Below the pieces are notes generated by a model, which saw only the letters and a list, made by a program, of their open reading frames with translations, was not told where the DNA came from and did not search any database. A stretch of 64,000 bases of DNA from Sapria himalayana (taxonomy: Eukaryota; Streptophyta; Magnoliopsida; Malpighiales; Rafflesiaceae). Below, in pieces: positions 45,746 through 57,970 of the stretch (positions within the stretch are counted from its first letter, which is position 1; each line of letters starts with the position of its first letter). A program made the position numbers and the translations under genes. Location: the NCBI GenBank assembly GCA_029783825.1, contig JAREIK010000506.1, positions 1,066,502 through 1,130,501 of the forward strand. The letters run 5' to 3'.

Positions 45746-46010
45746 TAGAAGTGTCAAGTGGGTCGGGCAGTCCATGCCCGACATGAGGCATGACCTAACT
45801 GAGGCATGACCAAGCTGAGCCATGCTTAGCCCTGCATGGCATAGTCCTAAACCATGCCTAGGCACGTGATGTGCTGGCTCGAGGCACGACTAGTGCCATG
45901 CCGGGCCAGGGGGTGCTAGCCCTCGTGCTGGGCCAGACATACCTGGATGCCTAGAATGAAGGTATGGTCCAATGGCATGGCCCGGCATCATGGCTGGGTT
46001 TCAAGCATGG
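45746..46010. other. hAT2 left subterminal repeat region
   Basis: CG-rich, with many copies of GCATG, GGCAxGAC and CCGGGCC, likely transposase-binding repeats. The 66-codon frame 45972-46172 starts in it and is not a gene. The right counterpart is 49080-49305, where the minus-strand frame 49099-49293 is likewise an artefact. Confidence 0.8.
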
Positions 46011-46345
46011 TTTGATTGGATCGAACCTCACTACCCAAACTCCCATGACTCAATTGGCTTGCACCTTGCCTTGCTTTCTCGGGCCCTCAACCCTCATCTG
46101 ATTCTTGAACCTTTTGGAACCGTCGAGGTCAAACTGACCCAACACTCCAAAAAAATATATAAATTTGGATAAATTCAGCTATTGGATGCACCCTCCCAAT
46201 GGCAATGGCAGGAAATCTGATGGCTATCAGTTTTCTGCACTAAAATATACTTAGAAAATTTTAAAAAAATACAAAAAAATGATATTTTTTAAAATTTTTG
46301 TAATATCTATATAAATTCTCTCTCTCACTTCTCAATCTCACACCT

Positions 46346-46369
46346 TACACACACACACAAACACGCACG

Positions 46370-46409
<40 letters not shown>

Positions 46410-46437
46410 CACACTCTCTCTCTCTCTATCTCTCTAA
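46346..46437. repeat. (AC)n(TC)n microsatellite
   Basis: AC repeats with AAAC and ACGC interruptions, then TC repeats to about 46437, inside hAT2. Confidence 0.95.
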
Positions 46438-46924
46438 TCTCTATCCTCAACCCTCTCTCATTTGGGCGGTTGGCTTTTGGCTTTTCTATCACCTCTTGGT
46501 CTCTAGACTCGGGTGTGGGCTAGAGACATCAGATATCAGGCATTGGCTTCAACAATCAGCATTCTATAAATGACCAAATGGGTATTATTTTTTAAAATTT
46601 TATTTAGTTTTTTAATTTTAATTTTTATTAATTGATAAATAATAAACTAATAAAAATATAAATTGATAAATAATGAATTTAATAATGAGAATGAGATTAA
46701 CATTAATATAAATATAAATAATTTTAATATTGATAACAAAAACCCTATGAAAAGATAAGAGGTGCCGAAATATTTTTTTCATCTATGATCTTGATCCAAA
46801 CATCTAAAAAATAAAAAACATGAAGAAAATCAATAGTTTGAACTCACTTTAATATTATATAAAAAAATATCAGGGGTGTCGATGAAGAATCAGTATAATA
46901 TAAATATTATAAGAAAATATTAAC
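46438..46924. other. hAT2 5' non-coding region
   Basis: AT-rich, no coding signal; AATAAACTAATAAAAATATAAATTG-like repetition at 46630-46680. Confidence 0.5.
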
Positions 46925-48690
46925 CTGTTGGAGTGCATGTGAGATTGGGTACCTAAAGAGGCATGCCGAACAATACACCAAAAAATATGGTATATTAGAT
47001 CCTAGGAAAACATAACTGAGTAGTAGAGTTTTTGAGGTTGGATCTAGTTCAACTTCAATTGACCCCCTTCATATACCACAACGAGTTAGAGAGGAAAGAA
47101 ATGACCTAATTAATCACTATGATGGGTTTTCTAATTAGATTTTCAAAGGATCCAAGGATAGTCAATATCATATAGGCCTATTTGCAACCTGCATATAATA
47201 GGATTCCTAGGTCCACATCTCGGAATGACATATTAAAATACCAAAAAATAAAACACATAATAACTAATGAATTTAAAAAATATAGTAGAGTAATATTCAT
47301 GACATCTGATATCTGGATTAGTTGCGATGATGCATCTTATGCATGCTTCATCACCCACTATCTATATTCTAAATAGACACTAAATAAAAAGATATTAGGA
47401 TTTTTAGAGATTCTCCATCCTCATGATGACCAGGCAATATATGAGTGCATGATAAAAATCTTTAGAAAATATAATATTTAAAATAAAATATATAGTATCA
47501 CATTCGATAACACATCTAATAATGGAGTAGTAATTAACATGTTTGTTATAACCATTAAAAATAAGCCATTAGGAGAGATTTTTCATGTTAGATACATGTG
47601 CTATATCATTAACCTAATAGTACAATCAGGGATAAAGGTTGTTTCATCTACTTTAGAAAAAATACGCAACTCACTAAAATATTTTTGGATGCCTAGCAGA
47701 CAATAAGAATTTGCTAGTTTATATTTGTCTGTGGGTCTAAAGAATAAGAAATTCCAAATGGATGTGAGATACCATTAGAATTACACATACATGATATTGG
47801 AGTCGTGTTGGATACAAACAGGTGATATTCAACTACGTCAATAGTAAGAGTGACGAACTTATTATTAACAATACTGATTGGGATGTAGAAATTTCATTTA
47901 TAAAAATTTTGAAGATTTTAATGACATGAAAAATATGTGTTCGTCAATTTAAACTCTCATGACTTACATTGCACTCAGGTGCATATGCAACATTAATAAC
48001 ATATTTAGGAAGTTTAGAGGTGACCCAATATTTAGTGACATGACTCTTGAGATAGAAATCGAGTATTTAAAGTACTGGTCTATCATTCTATCTCTGTATT
48101 GTTTAGCTACCTACATGAACCATAGGGTTAAAGTAGAAAGGATAGAAAATATTTTGACATACATATCCTCATGCATGAACTAAGAATATCAAACTAAAGA
48201 GTTTATTTAAAAGAAATTGACTGAGTTATTTATATACTATGATACTAGGCATGATATTAGTAGTAGCCAGGCTTTGAGTTCGGACAAAGATACATCTACA
48301 TTTAGTTAACAAGGGGAAAATGATAGCATAGACTGTCGAATATGAGCAAGCTATCTTGATACTTAGATACTGACTACTACTCAATTATATCATATACCGA
48401 TAATATGAATATGAATATTTTAAAATGGTAGAAATTATATAAGTCCAATAGTGTCAAGCATAACACAAGAGTCTACTTTTTTTGTTGTGGTCAATATGAT
48501 TACGGATAGGAGATCAAGACTGTGACTAAATATTATTGAGGCACTAGCATGCATGAAGGATTGAAAGGATTCGAGGTTGGACATCCATGATCGAGATCAT
48601 ACTGGAACAAGAGCAGAAAAGTTGCTTGTAGATGATGACTCATTGAACTTTGAGAAGGTCGAGCCCACCACTAGTGATACCATCAGACAC
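46925..48690 (+). pseudogene. hAT2 transposase, broken
   Basis: hAT transposase with stops and frameshifts. In order: end of a BED zinc finger (GYLKRHAEQYTKKYGILDP, 46953), QPAYNRIPRSTSRNDILKYQ (47185-), MTSDIWISCDDASYACFITHY (in part, the TSDxWT motif, 47300), ITFDNTSNNGVVIN (the LDNASxN motif, 47500), FHVRYMCYIINLIVQSGIKV (in part), a DUF4413-like part (FSDMTLEIEIEYLKYWSII ... CLATYMNHRVKVERIE, 48020-48150), and a trace of the C-terminal hAT dimerisation domain (RRSRL...IIEALACMKD, 48500-48560). Not the same family as hAT1. Confidence 0.92.
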
Positions 48691-49079
48691 TTATGTGTTG
48701 ATGATCAATTGCATACTCATATGGGTTGTCATTTAGATTGAGCTGATGAGATAGCTGAGCTTATTGCATTATTATTATTATGATTGAGATTGATGATGTT
48801 TATTTTATGTTGTTATGATTTGTGAGTTTTGAATTTTGTGTTATTTTATCTATTTTTAAATTGAATGATGAATGAATAATTGATGTGGTTTTTTGATTTA
48901 TGTGGACTTAATAAATAATATAATGTAATGTCCCACTCATAACTTATAAATGTTAACATAAAATATGAAATTTGTAAAAAAATGTAAATAATTAATCCAC
49001 AATTCTGAGATTGAGTTGGTGAACCAAGTGTGACTGTCCGAGTTGGTCTCGAACTTGAATTCAAAGTCTTAGCCTCCTA
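48691..49079. other. hAT2 3' non-coding region
   Basis: AT-rich. TTATTATTATTATGATTGAG follows the transposase. No other gene signal. Confidence 0.5.
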
Positions 49080-49305
49080 GGACCTAGCTATGCTAGGGCT
49101 AGGCAAAGCTGGAAAACCAGGCCCAAACCAGCCCTACTTGGCACAACCCGGCATGACCCAGCATGAATGTGTCTAGACTCGAGCCTATAGGCCATGCCGA
49201 GCTAGCCAAAATCGAGTCATGTCGTGCTAGGCACGTCACGATGTCACAATTGGGCCACCAAAAACTAGGCCGTGCTGGCACGACATGACCCATTTGATGC
49301 CTCTA

Positions 49306-49313
49306 GGTTGCAC
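49306..49313. repeat. hAT2 target-site duplication, right
   Basis: GGTTGCAC, partner of 45738-45745. Confidence 0.88.
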
Positions 49314-49704
49314 CTTTAGTTTTTTTTCTTTCTACAACTCCCAAGTCTCATTACTTTGGTTTGTCATAGCTTATTTCATTAATTTTTATATCTCCAAAAT
49401 CACGGTACTAAATCAATATTTTTCATTACTTCATGAATTTCTTTTTCTACTTATTTCTGATCTTTTAGAATTCTTGTTTTAAAGTCATGCAATGCTTTAA
49501 CCTTTGACCATTTACTTTGAATTCTACTTTATTTTCTGATTTTACTATGACTACCCCATAAGGAGTTAAGCTTATAATTACAAAAGGTCTATACCACAAA
49601 AACTTTAACTTTGTTGAGAATATCTTAAGTCGAGAGTTGAAAACTAAAACTTTTTCATTTATTTTAAAATCTCTCTTTTGTAGATAAATATTCTTGTATA
49701 TTTA
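49314..49704 (-). pseudogene. RA integrase C-terminus
   Basis: Minus strand, right to left: YLSTKERF, then a stretch equivalent to the family's [24 protein letters not shown] motif (here with stops: FNSRL-like, NKVKVFVV), then YGVVIVKSENKVEFKVNGQR (49500-49560) and LKHCMTLK. This is the Athila-type integrase end, continuing the core found at 57037-57690. Below 49490 the Lys/Glu tail begins. Confidence 0.85.
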
Positions 49705-52407
49705 TGGTACTATTAGATGATGTACAATCACAAAAATAGACATAATTTGATTTATGTGATGATTTTAGAGTTTTGGTGTATTTTGATGAATAGACATGAA
49801 ATAGATATGTTTGTGGATGCATTCGATGATTTAGTAATTTATAGTTTATCAAGTAGTTTCAACATTCAATCTTGACTGAAACTCTACTTATGTAGACATA
49901 GAAACCTTTATATGTTTTGACACTAGTACCTCATTAGCACAACTATTCAGTTATGCAACATATTCGTTTTGGATATGTAATTACATTGAGTAACAACCAT
50001 AATTACATCGTAACAATAATATAGCTATGAAATTAATGTTGTGCCATATTAATTAAGTACCCTACTCATGCTAAAAGCCATTGACACTTCCTAGCACTGC
50101 AACTTTATCATTGCTAAGGTTTTGTATTTTGAATTTAAAGTTATGGATTTTATTAAAGTCATGCTTTTGAACTACATAAATTTACAAAGCTAATACTACT
50201 GTGTAAAAATCATGTTAATTATATAAATTCATCACTTTTAGATACAAAATATTATATAGAGTATTTACTCAAGCATGACCACTTCCCAAGGTAGTGACTA
50301 TTGCTCTCAAGATAAAGCAATGTCATGATTTTGAGGTACAAGCTAATTTCCAATCTCAATTATTTGTAGTGCTGCAACCATGTGATATATGAGATTGATC
50401 AAAGAAAGAGTTGTGTCTATTCCTAGTGCTATGACTATGTTATGCACAAGAGATACAATTCTTAGTTCCATGACCATTCTCAATGTCACAACCATATTAG
50501 GCACAATAGAGATTATTCCTAGTGTATTGACTATTCTCAACATCATAACCATATTATGTACAAGAAAGGCTATCCTCAGCATCATGGTCATTCCTAGCAC
50601 CATGACCATATTATGTACAAGAGAGAGGCTAATCCCAGTTCCATAGCTATTCCTAGCATCACAACCATATGATGAATAAAAAAGGCCAATGCCAAAGACA
50701 GAACCATTCCCAATGCCATGACCATGTTACAAAGATGAAAAGATTGAGATGTATTCAAAAGTCATAGCTACTTTCTAGAGTATTGATCTCAAACTCAAGA
50801 GATTAAGGCAAAAGTTATGACATCTTTCAAAAGTCATCACTTTTTATTTGGAGAAATACAAAAATATCATAGTATAAAAAAAGAGAATAAATAAAGAAAT
50901 TTTTCTTTTTCTCCAAGCACAAAGAGAAAGGCAAAGTAAATAAAACAACCCTAGGGGTAATTTTGTACTTCCTAAGAGATTCACAAGCAAGCTAAGGATT
51001 CATAACAAAAGCTATAACCTAGTGTTGGTGGCATGACACTCTAACCACCCACTTTCCCCACCCCCACTCCAGGGTGAATTTAGAAAAATCAACTAAAATA
51101 GTTAGAAATAGTTTTTGTGTCATAGATTCTAATGAGTGCTGTCATTGAGAACTCAAAATTAATAAGACTTATTCTCTTGTGTTTTATTAGATCTCTTCCT
51201 AATGTAAGGATAAATTGTGGTCTAGTATTTGTGTAATTTTGATTAATGTAATATTTGATTATTTTTGTGATTAATAATTTTTGTGATTTATAATGTAGAA
51301 TAGAAATTGATGGATATAGTGATTAAATAGAACTTAAATTATAGATTTGACCAATTATACATTTGTGTGAGTTATCATGGTGGATGATGATAGGTAAACT
51401 ATGAGGCTCACTCAAACATATGATATGAAGATAGTGATAGCCTTTATGACCATGATATATGAGATAAACCTATGTATTGAAACTTGAAATTTAGATATAT
51501 TAATCATCGTGAGTATGGTGCTCATGAAGCTGAGAGCACTAATGATTTTACATCTAATTCATTTTATAAGTCTTAGAAAAACTTATTTCTAATTAAAATA
51601 CACATTATATAAAATATTCTATTAAGAGTTTCACGTATAGTATGTGAGTCACATTATTTAATTGGAGGATAATAATAGGTAATCAATGATACATGCACGA
51701 GTATATTGTGACACACAAGGTGGTGGTAGTATTTTGAGTTGTTTTCACTCTTATGGATCCCACTAGTAAAACATAATAGAAGCATATATTATTTGTGTGA
51801 ATATGATACTTATGAAGTTAAATGTACAAATAGTTATAAACAACATTAGCTCTTGGTAATTATGATACTTGAGGCTAGATAATAATAATGTATTTACAAA
51901 GCTACTATCATGTAAAGTTATGAGTTACCTAAAATGTGTGAACTTGTGAATGACTATTGATCAGAGATGATTTATTATTTTGTTGATAAAGTACCGATGA
52001 GATAGCTATAAGGGGACCATCATTGGGATGGGCTCAATGTTGAAAACTACCTTATATGTTGTTATAGCCAATGGTCATTTTGCAACAACCCAGCCTTAGT
52101 TTTGTATCCAGACCTAATTTAATTCAAATAATTCGAATATGAAATGCATGAATTAATATGATAAACCAAAGGATCCAAGAGTCATATCAAAATTCCTAAT
52201 TATCTTCTCTCTTAAAATTGTATTATTTCAATGTTAGTTAACTAAACTGCTAATATAATCTTTATGGGATCAATATCTAGATGAAAATTTTCTTTACTAT
52301 TTGTATGACCTATATAATTGTAGATCTTTGTTGATAAGATACCCTCAAACAAAGAACTTTTGAAGTATTATCTAACTAATATATTAGCTAGCATAAAAAA
52401 GTTATCA
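49705..52407 (+). repeat. F4 5' LTR
   Basis: The most complete plus-strand LTR. It contains the reverse complement of every R1 LTR block: ATTAGATGATGT near the start, CATGAC minisatellite (50380-50720), ACAACCCTAGGGGTAATTTT (50946), GATAGGTAAACTATGAGGCT (51389) and the LTR end TTATCA at 52407. Confidence 0.82.
50380..50720 (+). repeat. LTR minisatellite in F4
   Basis: About six units of 55-60 bp, e.g. ATGACCATATTATGTACAAG and AGAGATTATTCCTAGTGTAT. Both strands are open through it (50343-50609 minus, 50389-50646 plus) only because of the repeat. Confidence 0.87.
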
Positions 52408-52415
52408 TAAGTTTT

Positions 52416-52436
52416 TGGCATAATTACTAGAAATTA
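52416..52436 (+). other. F4 primer-binding site
   Basis: TGGCATAATTACTAGAAATTA, a strongly decayed tRNA-Asp type site eight bases after the LTR end. Placed mainly by position and by alignment with 33509. Confidence 0.6.
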
Positions 52437-54560
52437 TTTAGTTTAGTTAGTCAATATGAGTTGATATAATTATCATTGAGAAATGATGATTCTTTTTTAG
52501 TTGTATAGATAGTGCTATTTTTATTAATTTTCTTATTCTAATAGCCTATCTTGTTATTTTTTTTAGAATGTAGATTGTTGTATTTTGCATCTTAATTATC
52601 CTTTTTCTACTTTTTTTTCAGCCATACTTTATGAGCAGAAGCTCTATGACATAGCAAACCCCTCTAGAACCCAAAATTGACAGAATCAAAAAAGTATTTC
52701 AAAAAAAGAGATAATATTGAGAGTTGTGATAACTATTTCTATTTCTATTTCTATAAAAAAATTGACAATCATATAAAGCCAAAAATGGCGATGAGTAAGT
52801 TGTATAATAGCCCGTATACCACCACACAATGAAAGATTATTGATAGCTAATGATAATAGATAATTATTTAGGTATTCATTTGCAACAAATCAAAAGAAAA
52901 TTATTTTAAGCTGAAGTTAAGTTTGATAGTGTTGGTTCAGCAGTATCAGTATATTGAAGGATATCAGAAGATCCTAATGGACATGGTCATGATATATTTG
53001 GAGTTATGTGACATGGTAAGTAGGATTGGAGTTAGTCATGATGTAATAATATTACATCTATTCCTATTATTAGTAATGATTAAAGTATGGAGTTGATTAT
53101 AGTGCTTATCTCGTGCCTCCATAGAGAGTTGTGATAAACTCATGAGATGATTTATCACTATGTTTTTCTTCACATCAAATCAATTCTTAGTTATGGAGCA
53201 AGATAAGCAAGATAAGCAATAGATTTTATATGGCTCTTGAATAATTTGAAGGAGTTTTTGAGGATGTGCCCTAAATATAGATTTAAGTTATGATTCCAAT
53301 CTCAATCCTTCTGCAATGATTTGAATGATATGAAGAGGTATATGGTTGAAGCAGCTATAGGTAGTTTGGTTATTAATAAATCACTAGATGAGGCACAAAA
53401 ATTTGTTAGAGATGCTAGTAAAGAATAACTACCAACCTCAAATTGATTGTTTCTGTAGGAGAAGACAAGCTAGAGTAATGGAGTTGGATTGGTTCATCAT
53501 AATTAAAGTGAAAATGGAGGCTTTTTTAAGGAATCTTGAAATGCTAGAGAAAAAGAGAAGGGAATCAAGTTAAAATTACCATGTTACAACCACAAAAAAT
53601 GGTAAATTTAGATCTCATTTATCAAATGGAGGAAACAGATTGCAAATAAGTGGGTATGTATTTTGACCCAATAATAATGTCATGATGCATTTTCATTTGA
53701 ATGTAAAGAAATCATGAGAATATTTCATATAGAGGCTATGAGAATAAGTTGTAGAATGTTGTGCAAGATTTAAAAACTTTGGGAATAATTCAATGAGCTA
53801 TAATAATCAAGGATAATCAAGCTCGAGTTGTTAATCTCCAAGAATAAAAGAGAAGTCAACTCTAGAAGAAAGCATGAATATTATATTAATAGAAATGAGA
53901 AAAAGAAATTATTACTATGATACTCGAATTAAGAGGCTTGAAGCGAAAATGGATCACATGAGTTCAACAATGAGGTATATAAAGAATCAAATTGGATAAT
54001 TAACATTTTTAATCAAGGGAAAAAGAGTTAATAAACCATTAAGTGATATCAAGGAAAAACCAAAGAAATACTTATCTATATTTCTTTAAAGTGTAAAAGA
54101 GCTAAAGGTGTATCAAATACCATGACTTTCCCAAAGATCATGTCTCTCACTAAAAATTTTCTAAAAGTCGTGACTCTAACTGAAACATTTTCTACATAAA
54201 AATATTAGTGTCATGGCACCTCACAAAGGCATGACTCTAATGGAAGTACAAGTCTAACTCTTACACTAAACTATAAGTGAAGAAATTGAAGAAATATAAA
54301 AGAAAATAAAGGTTGCCACAGGTGATTGAGAGAAATAAATGAATCATAATGAAACTAAAGGTAACTTTTCATTGAATCTTTTGTTTTTGTAATATTTTAG
54401 AAAAGGAAAATTAGATAAATAGTTTGAGAAAATTTTCATTATATTTAAAAACTAGAAGTAAATATCCATTTGCTAAAACTCTAGCTGAAATACCAAGCAA
54501 AGTGAAATTTACAAAAGATATAATGTATACTAAGTAGAAGTTGGAGATGTATGAGACTAT
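52437..54560 (+). pseudogene. F4 leader and gag remnant
   Basis: Leader, then ATGAGCAGAAGCTC (52632) and gag start (EPKI-RIKKVFQ). Capsid end: MVEAAIGSLVINKSLDEAQK (53347) then, after a frameshift, NLLEMLVKNNYQPQID and ARVMELDWF (53400-53500), the clearest gag match here. The linker repeats CATGACTTTCCC/AAAGTCGTGACTC (54120-54250), then IDKxFEKIFIIFKKLEVN-like sequence (54410-54470). Stops and shifts throughout. Confidence 0.82.
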
Positions 54561-55010
54561 GAATATGACCAAAGATTATTGTGTAATTATTCAACATATA
54601 ATTTTTAAAAATTGAAGGATCCCATAAGTTTTACTATATATTTTACTTTAGGAAATCACACATTTCAAAAAATTTTATGTGACTTGTAATCAAGTGTCAA
54701 CTTGATATCCATTTCAATTATGCAAAGGTTGAATCTCAGAAAAATCACTCTAACCTCTCTTTTACTCCAAATGGTTGATCAGACAATCAAGCACACAGAT
54801 GATATTATTGAAGATATTTTGGTAAATGTAGATATCTTTATTTTTCTAATAATTTTTTTTGTATTAAATATGGAGAAAGATATTTATCCATTTTTGATTT
54901 TTGGATGAATATTTTTGGCCACTATACAACCCCTTATTGATGTTAAGAATGAGGAGTTCACTCTCCATATTGGTGAGGAGCAAGTAAAATTTAATCTTTA
55001 AAAAGGTGCA
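54561..55010 (+). pseudogene. F4 retropepsin remnant
   Basis: CDL then a stop in place of the active-site Gly, followed by a 68-codon open run (54702-54908): QRLNLRKITLTSLLLQMVDQ, IIEDILVNVDIFIFL, NMEKDIYPFLIFG, then FLA and LIDVKNEEFTLHIGEEQVKF. Inactive. Confidence 0.85.
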
Positions 55011-55860
55011 TGGGTCCAATTGATAATGAGATTAGATATTGAAGAATATATAATCTTTTCTATATAGAAATGAAACAAAAAAATTAACTTTTGTGGGAGA
55101 AATTTGTAGAATACTACTAGTTAGTTGAAGATGAGAGATACGACAAGAAAAAAATAACTTTGTAGCTAAGAAAAATGATAAAGATGATGAAAATGATATG
55201 GAAGAGCTATTTTAGAGTAGTGAAAGTGATAAAAATAAGAAGATTATTATGAGGTCATGGTATTTTATGAAGCCGTGACTTTAGAGGAATCTAATATAAA
55301 CAACTTAAAAAAGGCTAAGGGAAATAGTAAAGAAGACATAATTGAGAGAAAAATTTTGGAGGATCCAATCAATGATAGAGCCATGGTCATTCCCATCATT
55401 ATGACTTTAGTGTTACAAAATAAAATTTCCCATTAAAAGCTCAAATACAAAGCTGGGGTTGTGCACAATGTAGTGACTTTGGGGTTGCATAATGAAAATT
55501 TTCTCAGAAGTTCAAAGACATCATTGTATCAATTTATATTTTTACTATTTTATGATTATATAAAAAAATAAGCCAAGATAAGCTAAAAGACAAAGTCGTG
55601 GTTGTGCTTAGCATTACAAATTTGGAAATACAAGAAGAAAAAGACAAGGCTAAAATCAAAGAAGAATCACAACATCCAAAGAAGAATAAGCCAAGGAATG
55701 AAGTTTAGCTGATGTAAGATAGTTGGAAGAAATAAAAAAGATGAAAGTAAAATAATATACTAAAAAACTAATATGGATGGAACACATCACCAACATAGGT
55801 GAGAATGTATTAATAGTCTAGTTATGGATATTAAATATAGTTCCGCTTGAAAGGTAACCC
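55011..55860 (+). pseudogene. F4 Lys/Glu-rich tail
   Basis: YYEVMVFYEAVTLEESN (55240), then Lys/Glu-rich sequence with MTL/CATGAC-derived repeats, and CTTGAAAGGTAACCC (55846-55860). No RT or integrase coding. Confidence 0.72.
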
Positions 55861-57031
55861 AAAAAAATGTTTATGTGTGATATAATAAATATTGTATATT
55901 CATTACATGAATAATTATACACACTAAACTTTTCCATAAGTAGTCATGAAATTCACAACCAATTGTGACTATAAAAATATCCACTAGAAGTTGCTCCATA
56001 TTTTGAGAAACTATGACACTTAAACCTAGTCATACATTTTTTTTGATTATGTAGAATCTTTTTACTGATGGGGAAGGTATTACTTGGGGACTAGTAATAG
56101 TTTTAGCATGAGAATTTATTTGATAAAAATACGTCTTCTCTTATACCTCATTAATTTTCTCTACAATGTTATGCTAAATATAGGTGTATGGTTTGTTTAA
56201 TTTTGATTTATATGATATATGAATGAATTTGTGATTAATAAAAATATTTAATTTATATTGTTAAATGGAAATTGATGGATTTGGTAATTTAATAGAACTT
56301 GAAATAGTGATTTGACTATTAGTGAGTTTGTGCATGTTGTCATGGTAGATGGTGATAGGTAAATCATGATGCTCAATTATACAAAGAGCAGAAAGAAAGT
56401 GACAATCCTTCTAACCTTTATGCATGAGACAAACCTATACACTAAAACTCAAATTTAAGTCTAATAATTATTACAAGTATTGCAATCATGAAGCTGAAAG
56501 CAATGACTCATAAGAAGGTGACTTCCCATTGAATTTCTTTCACTCATATGGTTCCCACTAGTAAAACTTGAAAGAATCACATGTAATTACGTGAGTATGG
56601 TACTTATGAAGTGAAGTATAGACACTCATCAACCATATAAATTCTTGGTCATAATGACACGTAAGGTAAGTGAATAAAAATTTACATACGATGTAACCAT
56701 CAATGATAACCACCTTGTATACAATTAGACAAATGGTCATTTCACAATAACCCTATATAATTCAAATTATTTGAATATGCATCATATAAATTAAATAGAT
56801 AAACCTTAGGATCTAAGAGTCATACCAAAATCTCTAATTATCTCTTTTACTAAATTGTGTTAGTTGACCAAACAGTTCATATAATTTATATGAGATTGAA
56901 ATATGGTCGAAAGTCCTTTTTACTACTTATACGACCTATATAATTGTAGATCTTTATTCATGAGATATACTCACCAATTAACTTTTGGGATATTGTTCAA
57001 CTAATAAATTGGGTATAATAAAAAAGTCACA
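55861..57031 (+). repeat. F4 3' UTR and truncated 3' LTR
   Basis: 3' non-coding to about 56140, then LTR sequence parallel to 51180-52407 (GATAGGTAAATCATGATGCT at 56353). It ends AAAAAGTCACA at 57031, next to minus-strand integrase. Confidence 0.78.
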
Positions 57032-57036
57032 ATATC

Positions 57037-57690
57037 ATACCACCCTTTTGTTTTATCTTTATAAATATGTGAATTGTTATAAGCTTCATTTCTTAATTTT
57101 TTTCAGTTCACTCATCTATATAAGTATCATTTCTTTTACAATCTTCATGTCATAGTTCAATTATTTAATGGCCCGCCATGCTCGTTATTCAAGTGTTATA
57201 GATAAATGATAAGCTTTAACGAAGATAAATTGATAAGCATACATCTTCATTAGAGTTTTAAACATGGCTCTATAAGCCTAGAGTGCTTCTTCCAAATGTG
57301 GAATCAATATTTTCTAGATGGGTTAATAGTCTTTTCCAATATTTTCTTAGTCTCTATATATTGATATTTCTACTTGCCTATTTTTATGTGAATTTTATGA
57401 AAGTCCTTTCTTATGTCTAGTCCTATACTTTTTCAAATGCACACTAAACAATTGGTTAGAAAATTTACTCTTCATCACCAATGATTCATCATGGCACGCC
57501 AAACCTAATGAAGATATTTTTATGAAAGAAATGACGATTTTTGCATCATTTTTCTGCATCACTACTACTTCCACTCATTTTGACAAATAATCTACTGCTA
57601 ACATGATATACTCTTTCTCACAAGATGCTTGAAAATGGTCCATGAAAATACATCAAAAATTTCTACTTCAAAAATACAGCTAAGTGCTAT
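57037..57690 (-). pseudogene. RA integrase core
   Basis: DDE integrase. Right to left: EYIMLAVDYLSK-VEVVVM (first catalytic Asp, about 57570-57610), FGVP-xIIxDE (second Asp region), LKKY, VEISI-RD, LEEAL-AYRAMFKT (57240-57310), then MYAYQFIFVKAYHLSITLE (equivalent to MSPYRLVYGKACHLPVELE) and YNNSHIYKDKTKGWY, ending at 57037. Stops replace Trp in SKWVE and elsewhere. This enzyme would insert the element cDNA. Confidence 0.87.
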
Positions 57691-57970
57691 TTCATATAAC
57701 CTAGATATATTACCTATTCTATGATATCAATCACATAATCGTATCATATTTTAACAATCTAAAACTAATGAAGGTCAAAAAAAAAATTAGATTATCATAT
57801 ATTATGGGTAGTTTTATTATCTCCAAAATTTTATCAATATGGTGATGGGTGATATTTGAGGATGATTATTATTTTATCATCTTTGAGTATGCATCTTTTT
57901 ATAATCTGATTGGCATATCTTTTAAACAATAGTGGATCATCCCATAGATAATTTCTTATATGATATAATA
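57691..57970 (-). pseudogene. RA integrase zinc-binding domain
   Basis: HYIRNYLWDDPLLFKRYANQ then RRCILKDD and ILKYHPSPY, matching the '[25 protein letters not shown]' zinc-finger (H2C2) pattern that precedes the Gypsy integrase core. Confidence 0.82.

Larger units (their letters stand above)
45746..49305 (+). mobile_element. hAT2 DNA transposon
   Basis: 3.56-kb hAT element. Terminal inverted repeats: left TAGAAGTGTCAAGTGGGTC, right (complement) TAGAGGCATCAAATGGGTC, 14 of 19 matching, the usual 'gtgtcAAxxGGGxC' form of this plant hAT group. An 8-bp target duplication with one mismatch flanks it, as expected for hAT cut-and-paste transposition. CG-rich subterminal regions (45765-46010 and 49080-49290) repeat GGCATGxC, GCACG and GGCC motifs in both orientations. 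It contains a decayed transposase (46925-48690). It interrupts the RA tail. Confidence 0.93.
49705..57031 (+). mobile_element. F4, Athila-type LTR element, gag-PR only
   Basis: Plus-strand, 7.3 kb, inserted in the RA integrase. 5' LTR (49705-52407, starts TGGTAC), primer-binding site 52416-52436, gag, protease, tail, GGTAACCC phrase, 3' LTR end at 57031 (GTCACA). The 3' LTR lacks its first 1.4-1.8 kb including the minisatellite. RT and integrase are missing. Flanks ATTTA (49700-49704) and ATATC (57032-57036) do not form a clean 5-bp duplication. Confidence 0.8.

Noticed and set aside
45972..46172. 66-codon Trp-containing frame
   Set aside because: Within the CG-rich hAT2 subterminal region; the minus-strand frame 49099-49293 at the other end is equivalent.
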